From the NCBI RefSeq assembly GCF_035762065.1, contig NZ_DASTPW010000043.1, positions 148,184 to 212,183 on the forward strand: a stretch of DNA of 64,000 bases, in the 5' to 3' direction. The notes under the pieces are model-generated. The model saw only the letters and a list, made by a program, of their open reading frames with translations, was not told the DNA's origin and made no database searches. This document shows positions 55,086 to 64,000 of the stretch, piece after piece. The DNA is from Methylibium sp035762065. GTDB lineage: Bacteria; Pseudomonadota; Gammaproteobacteria; Burkholderiales; Burkholderiaceae_C. Each line of letters opens with the position of its first letter. Positions within the stretch are counted from its first letter, which is position 1. The position numbers and the translations under genes were made by a program.

Positions 55086-56166
55086 TGCAGCGTCCCCAGG
55101 TCCGGTGTTTCGCCACCGGGCGGCGGCAGCGTCAGCTGCGCGCGGCAGGCATGACCGGGCCAGCGGGCGATCAGCGTGCTGTTCGCGGCCAGGCCGAAGG
55201 CGAAGGCACGGCCGTCAAAGCCGATCGGAAAACTGCGCGCGTCGCCTTCAGCTTGCAGCCGGCTGCCGGCCGGCACCGCCTGGCCGTCGCGGCCCACCAG
55301 CCGGAAGCTGGCGGCCCGCGTCCGGCGCACCGGCAACGCGACCACGATGCCGCTGCGCGCCGGCGGCTGCACGAACAGTTCGGTCGCCTCGACCTCGGCG
55401 TCGAACGGCAGGTCGCCGGGATCGATCGCGATGCGGTTCGATTCGTTGCCGCGCAGGCTGGGCACGAGCGCGCGGCCTCGCGCGTCGGTGCGGGCGACCG
55501 GGCGGTGGTCGTGCAGCACCTGCAAGTTCGGGTAGCCACCGACTTCGACGACCGCGAAGCTGCCGTCGATGCGCCGGCTCGCGAACAGCTCGTTGCCTAG
55601 CCAGGCGATGCCACCGCTGACGCCGGCGCGGGCGTCACTGCCGCCGCTGCGGTGCGAGACGCCCGCGCTGAGCAGCGCCGCGTCGGTCTGCCACAGCACT
55701 TGCGCGGTCTCGCGCGCGATGTCGCCGCCTTCGGCGGCGAGCTGAAGGCCGAGCCCCGGGCCGTCCGGCAGCGCCTGCTGCCAGGAAGCGACGTGCTGAG
55801 CGCCGCGGCCTTGGGCGCCTTGCCGGCGCGTGCTGGACGCGCCGGCGCTTGCACGCGGGCCGAGCGCGTGGAAGAGGCTCAGCGACAGCAGCGTCTGCTG
55901 CTGCTGCACGTCGCGCAGCGCAGTGACCGCCAGCGTGCCGAGCGGGCCGAGTCCGCCTGCGAGATTGATCGCGAAGAGCCGCTGCCGCTCGCCGTCCCAG
56001 CGCTGCTGGTGCACCGCGCTCACGCCGAAGCTGACGCCGCCGAGCGTGCGCCCGAGCGCCAGCGCCAGATGCGTGCGCGCCGCCGCGCCGACCTAGCCGG
56101 CCTGCGTGAAATCGCGGCTGGCCAAGCGTTCGGCAATGTTGTGCAGGAAGTGTCTCGGCGAAGCAG
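55076..56166 (-). pseudogene. Fimbrial outer-membrane usher, C-terminal remnant with stop codon
   Basis: The open part encodes about 315 residues of a CsuD/FimD-type usher end: VEVGGYPNLQVLHDHRPVA, GRALVPSLRGNESNRIAIDP, SGIVVALPVRRTRAASFRLV. Upstream the same frame gives LASRDFTQAG, then TAG at 56092-56094, then VGAAARTHLALALGRTLGG, which continues the usher barrel. So a nonsense codon interrupts it. Farther upstream the sequence loses similarity after about 25 residues, so the N-terminal two thirds are missing. The gene cannot make a working usher. Confidence 0.75.
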
Positions 56167-56267
56167 GGGTTGACGGCCGGTCGAACCCTTGTTCAGCAGA
56201 TCCCCGGTCGAGACTCGCCCGTTCCAGCCGAGCACCGGCTCGCCGGGTTCGCCGCGGTGTGATCCCG

Positions 56268-56283
56268 GGTTATGGTTTTGCCC
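56268..56283 (+). promoter_or_regulatory. Shared motif GGTTATGGTTTTGCCC upstream of the chain-length gene
   Basis: This 16-base sequence recurs with one change at 57849-57864 upstream of the next gene. Both copies are 30-55 bases before a coding start. It could be an operator or promoter element for the exopolysaccharide genes. Confidence 0.45.
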
Positions 56284-56316
56284 TGCGGCCAACGGCCGGA
56301 TCGAGGGGCCGAACGC

Positions 56317-57741
56317 ATGAGCCTGCAGCAATTCACCACCATCGTCCGCGCCCGCTGGCGCTCCGGCTTCGCAGTGCTGCTCGCGGTGCTGGCGGTGGCG
56401 GCGCTGATCCATCTGCTCACGCCCAAGCGCTACACCGCCCAGGCCTCGGTGATCATCGACATCAAGTCGCCGGACCCGATCGCAGGTGCGGCGCTGCAGG
56501 GGCTGACCTCGCCGAGCTACATGGCCACGCAGGTCGATGTGCTGCGCAGCCAGCGCGCGGCGCAGCGGGTCGTGCAGCTGCTGCAGCTGGAGAACAACCC
56601 GACGATCCGCGCGCAGTGGCTCGACGCGACCCGGGGCGCGACGCCGATGGAGCTCTGGGGCGCGCAGGCGCTCGGCCAGGCGCTCGACGTGCGGCCCTCG
56701 CGCGGCTCCAACGTCATCAACGTCGCCTTCACCGCGGGTGACCCGACGTTCGCCGCGCAGGCGGCCAATGCCTTCGTGCAGGCCTACCTGGATCTCTCGG
56801 TCGATCTGCGCACCGACCCGGCCCGGCAGTACAGCGTCTTCTTCGACCAGCGCGCCAAGCAGCTGCGCGACAAGCTCGAAGAGGCGCAGGCCCGGCTGTC
56901 GGGCTACCAGCGCGAGAAAGGCCTGCTCGCGACCGACGAGCGCATGGACGTCGAGACCGCGCGCCTGAACGAGCTCTCGACGCAGCTCACCGCGCTGCAG
57001 GCGGTCGCGGCGGAATCGGGCGGGCGCCAGGCGCAGGCGGCGACGAACGCCGAGCGCATGCAGGAGGTGCTGGCCAGCCCGTTGATCAGCGGCCTGACGG
57101 CCGACCTGTCGCGCCAGGAGGCGAAGCTCAAGGAGCTGAGCTCGCGGCTCGGGGATCGCCACCCCCAGGTGATCGAGACCCGCGAAAGCATCGGCGAGCT
57201 GCGCCGGCGCATCGGCGTCGAGACGAACCGCATCTCGGGCAGCCTGAACGTCGCGAACAGCATCAACCAGGGCCGCGTCGCTCAGCTGCAGGCGGCGCTG
57301 AAGGAGCAGCGCGCGAAGCTCTTGAAGATGCGCGAGCAGCGCGACGAGGCCGCGGTGCTGCTGCGCGATGTCGAGAACGCGCAGAAGGCCTACGACGGCG
57401 TCGTCGCGCGGGCCGGATCGGCCAGCCTGGAGAGCCAGGCCGGGCTGACCAACGTCGCGCGGCTCGAATCGGCGGTCGAGCCGACGCGGCCGTCTTCGAT
57501 GGGCCTGCGCAAGTCGCTGGCGCTCGCGCTGGTGTTCGGCGGCCTGCTGGCGGTCGCGACGATGTGCGTGCGCGAACTGCGCGATCGCCGCCTGCGCAGC
57601 GAGTTCGACGTCGCCCAGCTGCTCAGGCAGCCGCTGCTCGGCACGCTGCCCGCGATCGGCCGGCGCGCCGAAGCGCGGCCGAAGGGCATCGCCGCGTTGC
57701 TGCCGGGGCGGGTGGCCGGGCTGCTCGAGTCGCGCGGCTGA
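56317..57741 (+). CDS. epsF: Polysaccharide chain-length determinant (EpsF/Wzz type)
   Basis: The 474-residue protein has a Wzz N-terminus with a membrane segment (FAVLLAVLAVAALIHLL), then TAQASVIIDIKSPDP, a long periplasmic coiled coil (about 180-400: DQRAKQLRDKLEEAQARLSG) with GNVR-type blocks (LKELSSRLGDRHPQVIETRE), and a second membrane segment (SLALALVFGGLLAVATMCV). It controls exopolysaccharide length at the inner membrane. The kinase it partners with is the next gene, as a separate protein. Confidence 0.88.
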   Translation: MSLQQFTTIVRARWRSGFAVLLAVLAVAALIHLLTPKRYTAQASVIIDIKSPDPIAGAALQGLTSPSYMATQVDVLRSQRAAQRVVQLLQLENNPTIRAQWLDATRGATPMELWGAQALGQALDVRPSRGSNVINVAFTAGDPTFAAQAANAFVQAYLDLSVDLRTDPARQYSVFFDQRAKQLRDKLEEAQARLSGYQREKGLLATDERMDVETARLNELSTQLTALQAVAAESGGRQAQAATNAERMQEVLASPLISGLTADLSRQEAKLKELSSRLGDRHPQVIETRESIGELRRRIGVETNRISGSLNVANSINQGRVAQLQAALKEQRAKLLKMREQRDEAAVLLRDVENAQKAYDGVVARAGSASLESQAGLTNVARLESAVEPTRPSSMGLRKSLALALVFGGLLAVATMCVRELRDRRLRSEFDVAQLLRQPLLGTLPAIGRRAEARPKGIAALLPGRVAGLLESRG

Positions 57742-57848
57742 GCCGCTCGCAGCGCCTGCGCGAAGCGCGCCGAGGGCGCAAGCCCTAGCTTGAGCGGCGC
57801 CGCGGCGCCATGCCGCGGGCGAACCGCGCTCGCGCCGACATCCGGGCC

Positions 57849-57864
57849 GGTTATGGTTCTGCCC
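57849..57864 (+). promoter_or_regulatory. Shared motif GGTTATGGTTCTGCCC upstream of the tyrosine kinase gene
   Basis: Second copy of the motif at 56268, 15 of 16 bases identical. It lies 55 bases before the GTG proposed as the kinase start, which supports a non-coding role. Confidence 0.45.
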
Positions 57865-57918
57865 GACGCGGCGGTCCTTGCCGCCCTGCGGTCTATCCAA
57901 GCGGAAGGAAATGCGAGC

Positions 57919-59184
57919 GTGAGTCGCAAGCGAAGGCAGCGCAACCTGTCGTCTCCCCTGCCCGTGATCGCGCCGCCGGCCGTGCCGGTGTCCGCCGAGA
58001 CAGCTTCGCCGGCCGCCGCCGCGCCGGCCGCGGCCGAGATGACGGTGATCGACGACGAAGCCGCGCGGGCCATGTCGGCCCGGCGCGGCGCACGCCACGA
58101 GCGCCTGCCGGCCGCCGAGCCGAGCGCCGACTTCCCGGCCGACCTCCACACGGAGCCGGAAGCCGCGCCCGAGCCCGACACCGGCCCGCCTTCGACCGTG
58201 CCCGGCTTCTTGCAGCCCTACGTCTATCCCTCGGCCGGCCAGGAGCACGCGGCGGGCGCCGCGACGGGCAGCCCGGTGCGCACGATGCGGGCGTCCTCGA
58301 CACCCGACTTCGACATCGACGACGCGGCCCGCTCCGAACTGCAGGACCAATTGATCGGCGAGATCCTGCGCGCGACCAAGCACCTGAGCCGCGAGCAGAT
58401 CGACGAGGTGCTCGCGCGCCAGTCGCAGCACGGCCAGAAATTCGGCGAGGCAGCGGTCGCGCTCGGCCTGGTCGAGCCCGACGACGTCATGTGGGCGCTG
58501 AGCCAGCAGTTCCAGTACGCCTACGTGCCCGAAGGCGACGGCAAGCTGTCGGAGGAACTGGTCGTCGCGCGCGAGCCGTTCGGCGACGCGGCCGAGCTGT
58601 TCCGCGAGATGCGCACCCAGCTGCTGATGAACGTGCTCGAAGGCGGCGGGCGGCGCGCGCTGGCGGTGCTGTCGGCCGGCGTGGGCGAGGGCAAGAGCTT
58701 CTTCGCGGCGAACCTCGCGGTCGCGTTCAGCCAGCTCGGCGCACGCACGCTGCTGATCGACGCCGACATGCGCACCCCCCGGCTGCACCGGATGTTCGGC
58801 CTCGACGGCGAAGCAGGACGTACCGGCGGCCTGAGCGCCATCCTCTCGGGCCGTTCGCAGGCGAGCGTGGTGCGGCCGGCCGCGACGCTGCCCAGCCTTT
58901 ACCTGCTGCCGGTCGGCGCCGCGCCGCCGAACCCTTCCGAACTGGTGCAGCGGCCGAGCTTCGCCGCGATGCTCAAGGGCGCGTTGCGCAACTTCGAGTA
59001 CGTGATCGTCGACACGCCCGCCGCGTGGCACGGGCCCGATGCGCGCGTGATCGCCAGCCGCTGCGGCGCCGCGCTCGCGATCGGCCGGCGCGACCGCACG
59101 CCGATCGGCAAGCTGCAACAGCTGATCGAGCAGGTCACGAAGAACACCGAGCGCTTCGCCGGTGTCGTGATGAACGACTTCTGA
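57919..59184 (+). CDS. epsG: Tyrosine-protein kinase for exopolysaccharide export (EpsG type)
   Basis: The 421-residue protein has a disordered Ala/Pro/Glu-rich head (about 1-125), a MshEN-like domain (RATKHLSREQIDEVLARQ; EPDDVMWALSQQFQYAYVPE), and a BY-kinase/ParA-type domain with Walker A SAGVGEGKSFFAANLA, Walker A' LLIDADMRTPRLH and Walker B YVIVDTPAAW. The C-terminus lacks the usual tyrosine cluster. A GTG start nine bases after GGAAGGA is preferred; an earlier ATG would overlap the upstream motif. Confidence 0.85.
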   Translation: MSRKRRQRNLSSPLPVIAPPAVPVSAETASPAAAAPAAAEMTVIDDEAARAMSARRGARHERLPAAEPSADFPADLHTEPEAAPEPDTGPPSTVPGFLQPYVYPSAGQEHAAGAATGSPVRTMRASSTPDFDIDDAARSELQDQLIGEILRATKHLSREQIDEVLARQSQHGQKFGEAAVALGLVEPDDVMWALSQQFQYAYVPEGDGKLSEELVVAREPFGDAAELFREMRTQLLMNVLEGGGRRALAVLSAGVGEGKSFFAANLAVAFSQLGARTLLIDADMRTPRLHRMFGLDGEAGRTGGLSAILSGRSQASVVRPAATLPSLYLLPVGAAPPNPSELVQRPSFAAMLKGALRNFEYVIVDTPAAWHGPDARVIASRCGAALAIGRRDRTPIGKLQQLIEQVTKNTERFAGVVMNDF

Positions 59185-59221
59185 ACACTCGACACCCTGC
59201 GGCCGCAGGCCTTCGACGACC

Positions 59222-60427
59222 ATGAACCTCGCGCTGACGGCGAACGGCAAGTTCTACACCTTCGACCTCGCACGGGCGCTGCAGGCGCAGGGCGTCCAGG
59301 CCGAGGTGTTCACCTCCTACCCGCGCTTCAAGCTGCGCGGCGAGGAGCTGCCGGCCGAGCGGATCCACACCTTTCCCTGGCTGCATGCGCCCTACATGGC
59401 GCTGCGCCGGCGCGACATGCTCGGCCTGCGCGCGGTGCGGCGCTGGGAGTGGGAGGCCAAGACGCGCTTCGACCGCCACGTCGCGCGCAACCTGCCGCAG
59501 CTGCTCGACGTGCTGGTCGGCATGTCGGGCAGCAGCCTGGAGAGCGGGCGCGCCGCGCAGGCGCGCGGCGCGCGCTACGTCTGCGACCGCGCCTCGGCAC
59601 ACATCCGCACCCAGGACCGCATCCTGCGCGAGGAGTTCGAGCGCTGGGGGCTGCGCTTCGACGGCATCGACCCGCGCGTGATCGAGCGCGAGGAGGCCGA
59701 GTACGCGCAGGCCGACGCGGTCGCGGTGCCTTCGGGCTTCGTCGTGCGCAGCTTCGCCGAGCAGGGCGTGCCGGCGCACAAGGTCCACCGGCTGCGGCTG
59801 GGGGTGGACCTGAGCCGCTACCGCGCGACCGCGGCGCCGGATCCGGAGCGCTTCGACGTGCTGTGCGTCGCCGCCTTCTCGCTGCAGAAGGGCGTGCCCT
59901 ACCTGATCGAGTCGTACAAGAAGCTGCAGCACCCGGCCAAGAGCCTGAGCTTCGCCGGGGCGATCGATCCGGCACTGGTCGATCACCTGAAGCGCCGCGG
60001 CACCTGGGCCGACGACGCGCAACTGCTCGGCCACCTGCCGCTGCCCCGGCTGGTCGACCGCATGAGCCGCAGCCACCTGCTGGTGCTGCCGAGCGTGCAG
60101 GAGGGGCTGGCGATGGTCCAGGCGCAGGCGATGGCCTGCGGCTGCCCGGTGATCGGCACCACGCATTCGGGCGCCGAGGAGCTGTTCGACGACGGCGTCG
60201 AAGGTTTCATCGTCCCGGCCCGCGACGGCGACGCTCTCACCGAGCGCCTGCAATGGATGGCCGACCATCCCGAGGAGCGCGCCGCGATGGGCCGGCTCGC
60301 GCTGGAGCGCGTGCGCAGCCTCGGCGGCTGGCGCGAGTACGGCGCACAGGCGCTGGCGCTGTACCGGCGCCTGGCGGCCTCGCGCAGCACGGCCGCACCC
60401 GTCGGCGCCCCGGGGCTCGCGGCATGA
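59222..60427 (+). CDS. Glycosyltransferase family 4-like
   Basis: The 401-residue GT-B enzyme has LTANGKFYTFDLARALQAQG at the start and VQEGLAMVQAQAMACGCPVI near residue 300. The second Glu of the E-x7-E motif is Gln, as in some GT4 groups. It adds a sugar to the exopolysaccharide repeat on the cytoplasmic side. Donor and acceptor are unknown. It overlaps the next gene by four bases. Confidence 0.87.
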   Translation: MNLALTANGKFYTFDLARALQAQGVQAEVFTSYPRFKLRGEELPAERIHTFPWLHAPYMALRRRDMLGLRAVRRWEWEAKTRFDRHVARNLPQLLDVLVGMSGSSLESGRAAQARGARYVCDRASAHIRTQDRILREEFERWGLRFDGIDPRVIEREEAEYAQADAVAVPSGFVVRSFAEQGVPAHKVHRLRLGVDLSRYRATAAPDPERFDVLCVAAFSLQKGVPYLIESYKKLQHPAKSLSFAGAIDPALVDHLKRRGTWADDAQLLGHLPLPRLVDRMSRSHLLVLPSVQEGLAMVQAQAMACGCPVIGTTHSGAEELFDDGVEGFIVPARDGDALTERLQWMADHPEERAAMGRLALERVRSLGGWREYGAQALALYRRLAASRSTAAPVGAPGLAA

Positions 60428-61527
60428 AGATCCTGTACCTCGGCGACTTCGATCCGCGCCAGACCTCGCGCCACGTCGGCGAAGCGCTGCAGCGGCTGGG
60501 CCACACGCTCGAGGTGCGCGACCCGGCTGCCGAGCTCGGCATGAAGACGCAGTCGCGCTGGCTCGGCGCGCTGCACTACCGCAGCGGCTACCGGCTGCTG
60601 CAGCCGCGCGTGCTGCGCTGGGTGCGGTCGCTCGACCTGGCTGCGATCCGCCCCGACGTCGTCTGGGTCGACGGCGGCGACCTGCTCGGCCGCGCGGCCT
60701 TGCGCGTGCTCAAGCGCGCCGGCGCGCCGGTCGTGCTGCGCAGCAACGACGACCCGACCGGCCCGCGCGACGCCCGCCGCTTCGCGACGCTGCGCCGCGC
60801 GCTGCCCGAGTACGACCTGGTCGCGGTGCACGCGCGCGAGCGGGTGCCGCAGGCCGAGTACCGCGCCTTCGGCGTCGAGCGCGTCCTGCCGATCGTCATG
60901 GGCTACGACGAGGTCCATCACCGCCCCTTCGAGACCCGCGACGCGATCGACCCGGCGCTGCGCTCGCAGGTCGCCTTCGTCGGCACCTGGATCCCCGGCG
61001 ACGCGCGCGACGACTTCGTCTGCCGCCTGCTCGAACTCGGCGTGCCGGTCACGGTGTGGGGCAACAACTGGCACAAGGCGCCGCGCTGGGCCGAGGTGAA
61101 GCCGCACTGGCGCGGGCCGGCCTTGTCGGGGCGCGACTACGTCGGCGCGCTGCAGGGTGCCGAACTGGTGCTGGGGCTGCTCTCGCACGGCAACCGCGAC
61201 GGCCACACGCAGCGTTCGAACGAGGTGCCCTACTGCGGCGGCCTGCTGTGCGCCGAGCGCTCCGGCGAGCACCTCTCGATGTTCCGCGACGGCGAGGAGG
61301 CCGTCTTCTGGACCGACGCCGACGACTGCGCCGCGCAGTGCAAGCGTCTGCTGGCCGACGACGCGCTGCGCGCGCGCATCCGCGCAGCCGGCATGCGCCG
61401 CGTGCGCGCCAACCGCGTCGGCAACGAAGACGTCGCGCGGCTGATCCTCGAGACGTTGGCCGACGCGGGCAAGCCGGCGCCATCGCCGTTCGAGCCGCGC
61501 TTGCCTGCCGCCGCGGCGTCGCACTGA
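60424..61527 (+). CDS. Glycosyltransferase, CgeB-like
   Basis: The 367-residue protein starts MKILYLGDFDPRQTSRHVGE and has GTWIPGDARDDFVCRLLELG, LGLLSHGNRDGHTQRSNEVP and CGGLLCAERSGEHLSMFRDG, the pattern of CgeB/DUF3880-type glycosyltransferases. It likely acts with the preceding GT4 enzyme in repeat-unit assembly. Confidence 0.82.
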   Translation: MKILYLGDFDPRQTSRHVGEALQRLGHTLEVRDPAAELGMKTQSRWLGALHYRSGYRLLQPRVLRWVRSLDLAAIRPDVVWVDGGDLLGRAALRVLKRAGAPVVLRSNDDPTGPRDARRFATLRRALPEYDLVAVHARERVPQAEYRAFGVERVLPIVMGYDEVHHRPFETRDAIDPALRSQVAFVGTWIPGDARDDFVCRLLELGVPVTVWGNNWHKAPRWAEVKPHWRGPALSGRDYVGALQGAELVLGLLSHGNRDGHTQRSNEVPYCGGLLCAERSGEHLSMFRDGEEAVFWTDADDCAAQCKRLLADDALRARIRAAGMRRVRANRVGNEDVARLILETLADAGKPAPSPFEPRLPAAAASH

Positions 61528-61539
61528 GACGAGGTCGCG

Positions 61540-63161
61540 GTGCCGCCGCCGATGCCGCAGCAGGCCGCGTCGCGCCTGACGCTCGCGCAGCTGCTGTTCC
61601 TCGCGATGAACGCCGCCGCAGTGCTCGCGGCCGCGGGCCAGGTGCTGATCGACATCGGCGTCGTCAACCTCGGCTGCAGCGCGCTTGTGCTCGCCTCGGT
61701 CGTCGCGACGATGCAGTACCTCGAACGCAGCCGGGCCTTCGAGGACACGCCGGTCTCGTCGCTCGCGGTGCTGGGCCTGTGCGTCACCACGCAATGGGCA
61801 TCGCTGACCGCGCAGTCGCTCGCCGGCACGCCGCTGGTCGAAGGCCTGAAGCTGCCGGTGACCACCTTCGCGGTGCTGTGCGGCGTGCAGGCGCTCGCGC
61901 TCGCGAGCCACTGGATCTACCGCCGCTTCCAGCCGCTGCAGCAGGTGCGCTCGGCGCTGTCCGATGCGGTCGCCGCGCCGCTCGGCCTGTACCGCACGCC
62001 GTCGCCGGCGGCGGTGTGGGCGCTGTCGCTTTTCGGCGCCGCGGCGATCGCCGCCGGCGGCGCCGAGGCGGGCGATGCCGGCGGCAAGCTCTTCCAGGCC
62101 TTCGGGCTGTTCGCCTGGCTGCCCGCGATGATCCCGATCCTCTACGCGCGCTACGGCAGCGCCTACTGCCGCATCGGCACGCAGGTGCCGCTGCTGGTGG
62201 GCTACGCGCTGCTGCTCGTGGCGATCGGGCTCGCGCGCAACGGGCGCTCGCTGATGATCGTCGGGCCGATGCAGCTGGCGCTGGTGCTGCTGATCTACGG
62301 CCTGCGCGACCACCGCGCGGCCACCTCGAAGGTGGTTGCGCTGCTGTTGGCGGGCGCCCTGGGCGCCGGGCTCGTCACCTTCGGTGCGCGCGACCTCGCG
62401 ACCGCGATGGTGGTGGTGCGCGACCAGCGCGAGTCGCTTGCGCCGCTCGACATGCTGCAGGAGACCCTGGCCGCGCTGGGGGACCGCGGCAAGCTCGAAC
62501 TCTTCCGCGACACCGAAAAGGGCATGAGCCGCTTCCAGGCCTACGACGAGATCTACCTCGACAACCCGTTGATCGCGCGCTTCTCCGAGACGAAGTTCCA
62601 CGACAACATGCTCGCGATCCTCGAGCAGCTGAATGCCGAGGAACGCGCGTCGATCGCCGAGCTCACCGGCATCAAGCTGCTGACCTTCCTGCCGCAGCCG
62701 CTGCTCGACCGCCTGGGCACGGGCATCGACAAGGAGCGCTACGAGTTCTCGGTGGGCGACCACTACCGCAGCCTGACCGAGAGCGAGGAGTTCCTCGGCG
62801 GCTACGCGGTCGGCTCGATCTGGGCCGACCTCCTCGCGATCTTCGACTGGTGGTCGCCGCTGGTCGTGGTGCTGATCTGCTTCGGCGTCTACCTGATGCT
62901 CGACGTGCTTTCGCGCACCGACCGCGACGGCGCGCTGCTGCTGTCGCCGCTCGCGGTGTGCATCGCGTGGTCGGTGTTCCTGTATGGCCTCTCGGCCGAT
63001 TCGCTGGCCGCAAGGCTGGCCTTCTTCCTGCGCGACCAGCCCCAGCGCTTCCTGCTCTACGCAGGCGCCGCCGCGCTGCTGCACTGGATACTTCCCTGGC
63101 GACCTTCGACGCCCGAAGCGCCGCCCGCGCCGCTCCCCGCTTCGTCAGCCGGAACCTCCCG

Positions 63162-63165
<4 letters not shown>
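61540..63165 (+). CDS. Polytopic membrane protein, candidate polysaccharide polymerase (Wzy-like)
   Basis: The 541-residue protein has about ten membrane segments with a large hydrophilic loop (about 290-440: KLELFRDTEKGMSRFQAYDE; DHYRSLTESEEFLGGYAVGS). Wzy polymerases show this layout and little sequence conservation. The setting between glycosyltransferases and a nucleotide-sugar enzyme fits. The start is a GTG; an ATG four codons later is possible. Overlaps the next gene by four bases. Confidence 0.65.
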
Positions 63166-63859
<694 letters not shown>

Positions 63860-63881
<22 letters not shown>

Positions 63882-64000
63882 TCGAAGAAGAGCGTCTCGG
63901 CGCAGCGCTTGCCTTCGTCGTAGCACGAGCGCGCGCCCACCGGGTTCACGTGGCCCCAGTAATTCTCCTTCTGCGGATGCACCGTCGGGTCACCGTAAAC
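63860..64000 (-). CDS. Second UDP-glucuronate decarboxylase copy, inverted and partial
   Basis: The minus strand from the window edge encodes 47 residues, VYGDPTVHPQKENYWGHVNP through KRCAETLFFDYRRQHNV, 38 of which match the gene at 63531-63671 by hand count. Several differ, and silent changes are present, so it is a paralog, not a simple reversal. The upstream part lies outside the window. The copy stops at the same place where the plus-strand copy stops. Confidence 0.85.

Overview
The window is a very GC-rich, densely packed bacterial chromosome segment. The gene content points to a betaproteobacterium of the order Burkholderiales, probably near the Rubrivivax/Leptothrix/Methylibium group. 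The evidence is an iscR-iscS-iscU-iscA-hscB-hscA-fdx cluster, an rnfB-nth pair, a PhaZ with a Cys active site, a zapA gene followed by a 6S RNA gene, and an assimilatory nirB-nirD-nasA cluster. The taxonomic placement is inference from gene order and protein character; no marker gene search was possible. No insertion sequence, phage or CRISPR array is visible.

Layout, left to right. 0-11 kb holds housekeeping genes: an fdhD end, a shortened SBF transporter, a GST, a Crp-type regulator coupled to dcd, a YpfJ-type protease, a dinB variant, yqeY, rpsU, a flavoprotein, a sterol-desaturase-like protein and ybiB. 11-19.4 kb is the nitrate assimilation region: nasA, nirD and nirB on the minus strand, then two truncated genes facing each other (a PP2C-type phosphatase start and a nitrate transporter start), a 500 bp gap with a hairpin array, and a fused REC-ANTAR-PilJ regulator. 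19.4-23 kb carries a PAS/degenerate GGDEF protein, a TauE-type exporter, an EVE protein, 6S RNA and zapA. 23-36.6 kb is one long cobalamin uptake and late-assembly operon behind a cobalamin riboswitch: btuB, cobU, btuF, btuC, btuD, cobO, a Dph6-like ATPase, cbiB, cobD, a lipoprotein, cobQ, cobT, cobS and cobC. No corrin-ring genes are present, which suggests salvage.

36.6-46 kb has an orphan protein with unusual composition, nth, rnfB, phaZ, a FecR/DUF6600-type protein, an aromatic aminotransferase and uvrB. 46-52.5 kb is the ISC iron-sulfur operon, followed by a DnaQ-like exonuclease and a tRNA-Val. 52.7-56.2 kb holds an orphan sensor kinase and the relic of a chaperone-usher pilus locus. 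56.3-64 kb is an exopolysaccharide cluster: chain-length protein, tyrosine kinase, two glycosyltransferases, a polymerase-like membrane protein and UDP-glucuronate decarboxylase.

The most unusual signals are: (1) at 63.86 kb a UDP-glucuronate decarboxylase gene stops abruptly and runs into an inverted, diverged copy of the same gene; (2) a similar convergent pair of truncated genes sits inside the nitrate cluster near 17.35 kb; (3) an antiterminator fused to two NarX/PilJ-like motifs lies beside a hairpin array; (4) three genes of the cobalamin operon carry independent in-frame repetitive insertions; (5) an amidoligase-like ATPase of unknown role sits inside that operon. Points 1 and 2 could be real rearrangements or chimeric joins in the assembly.
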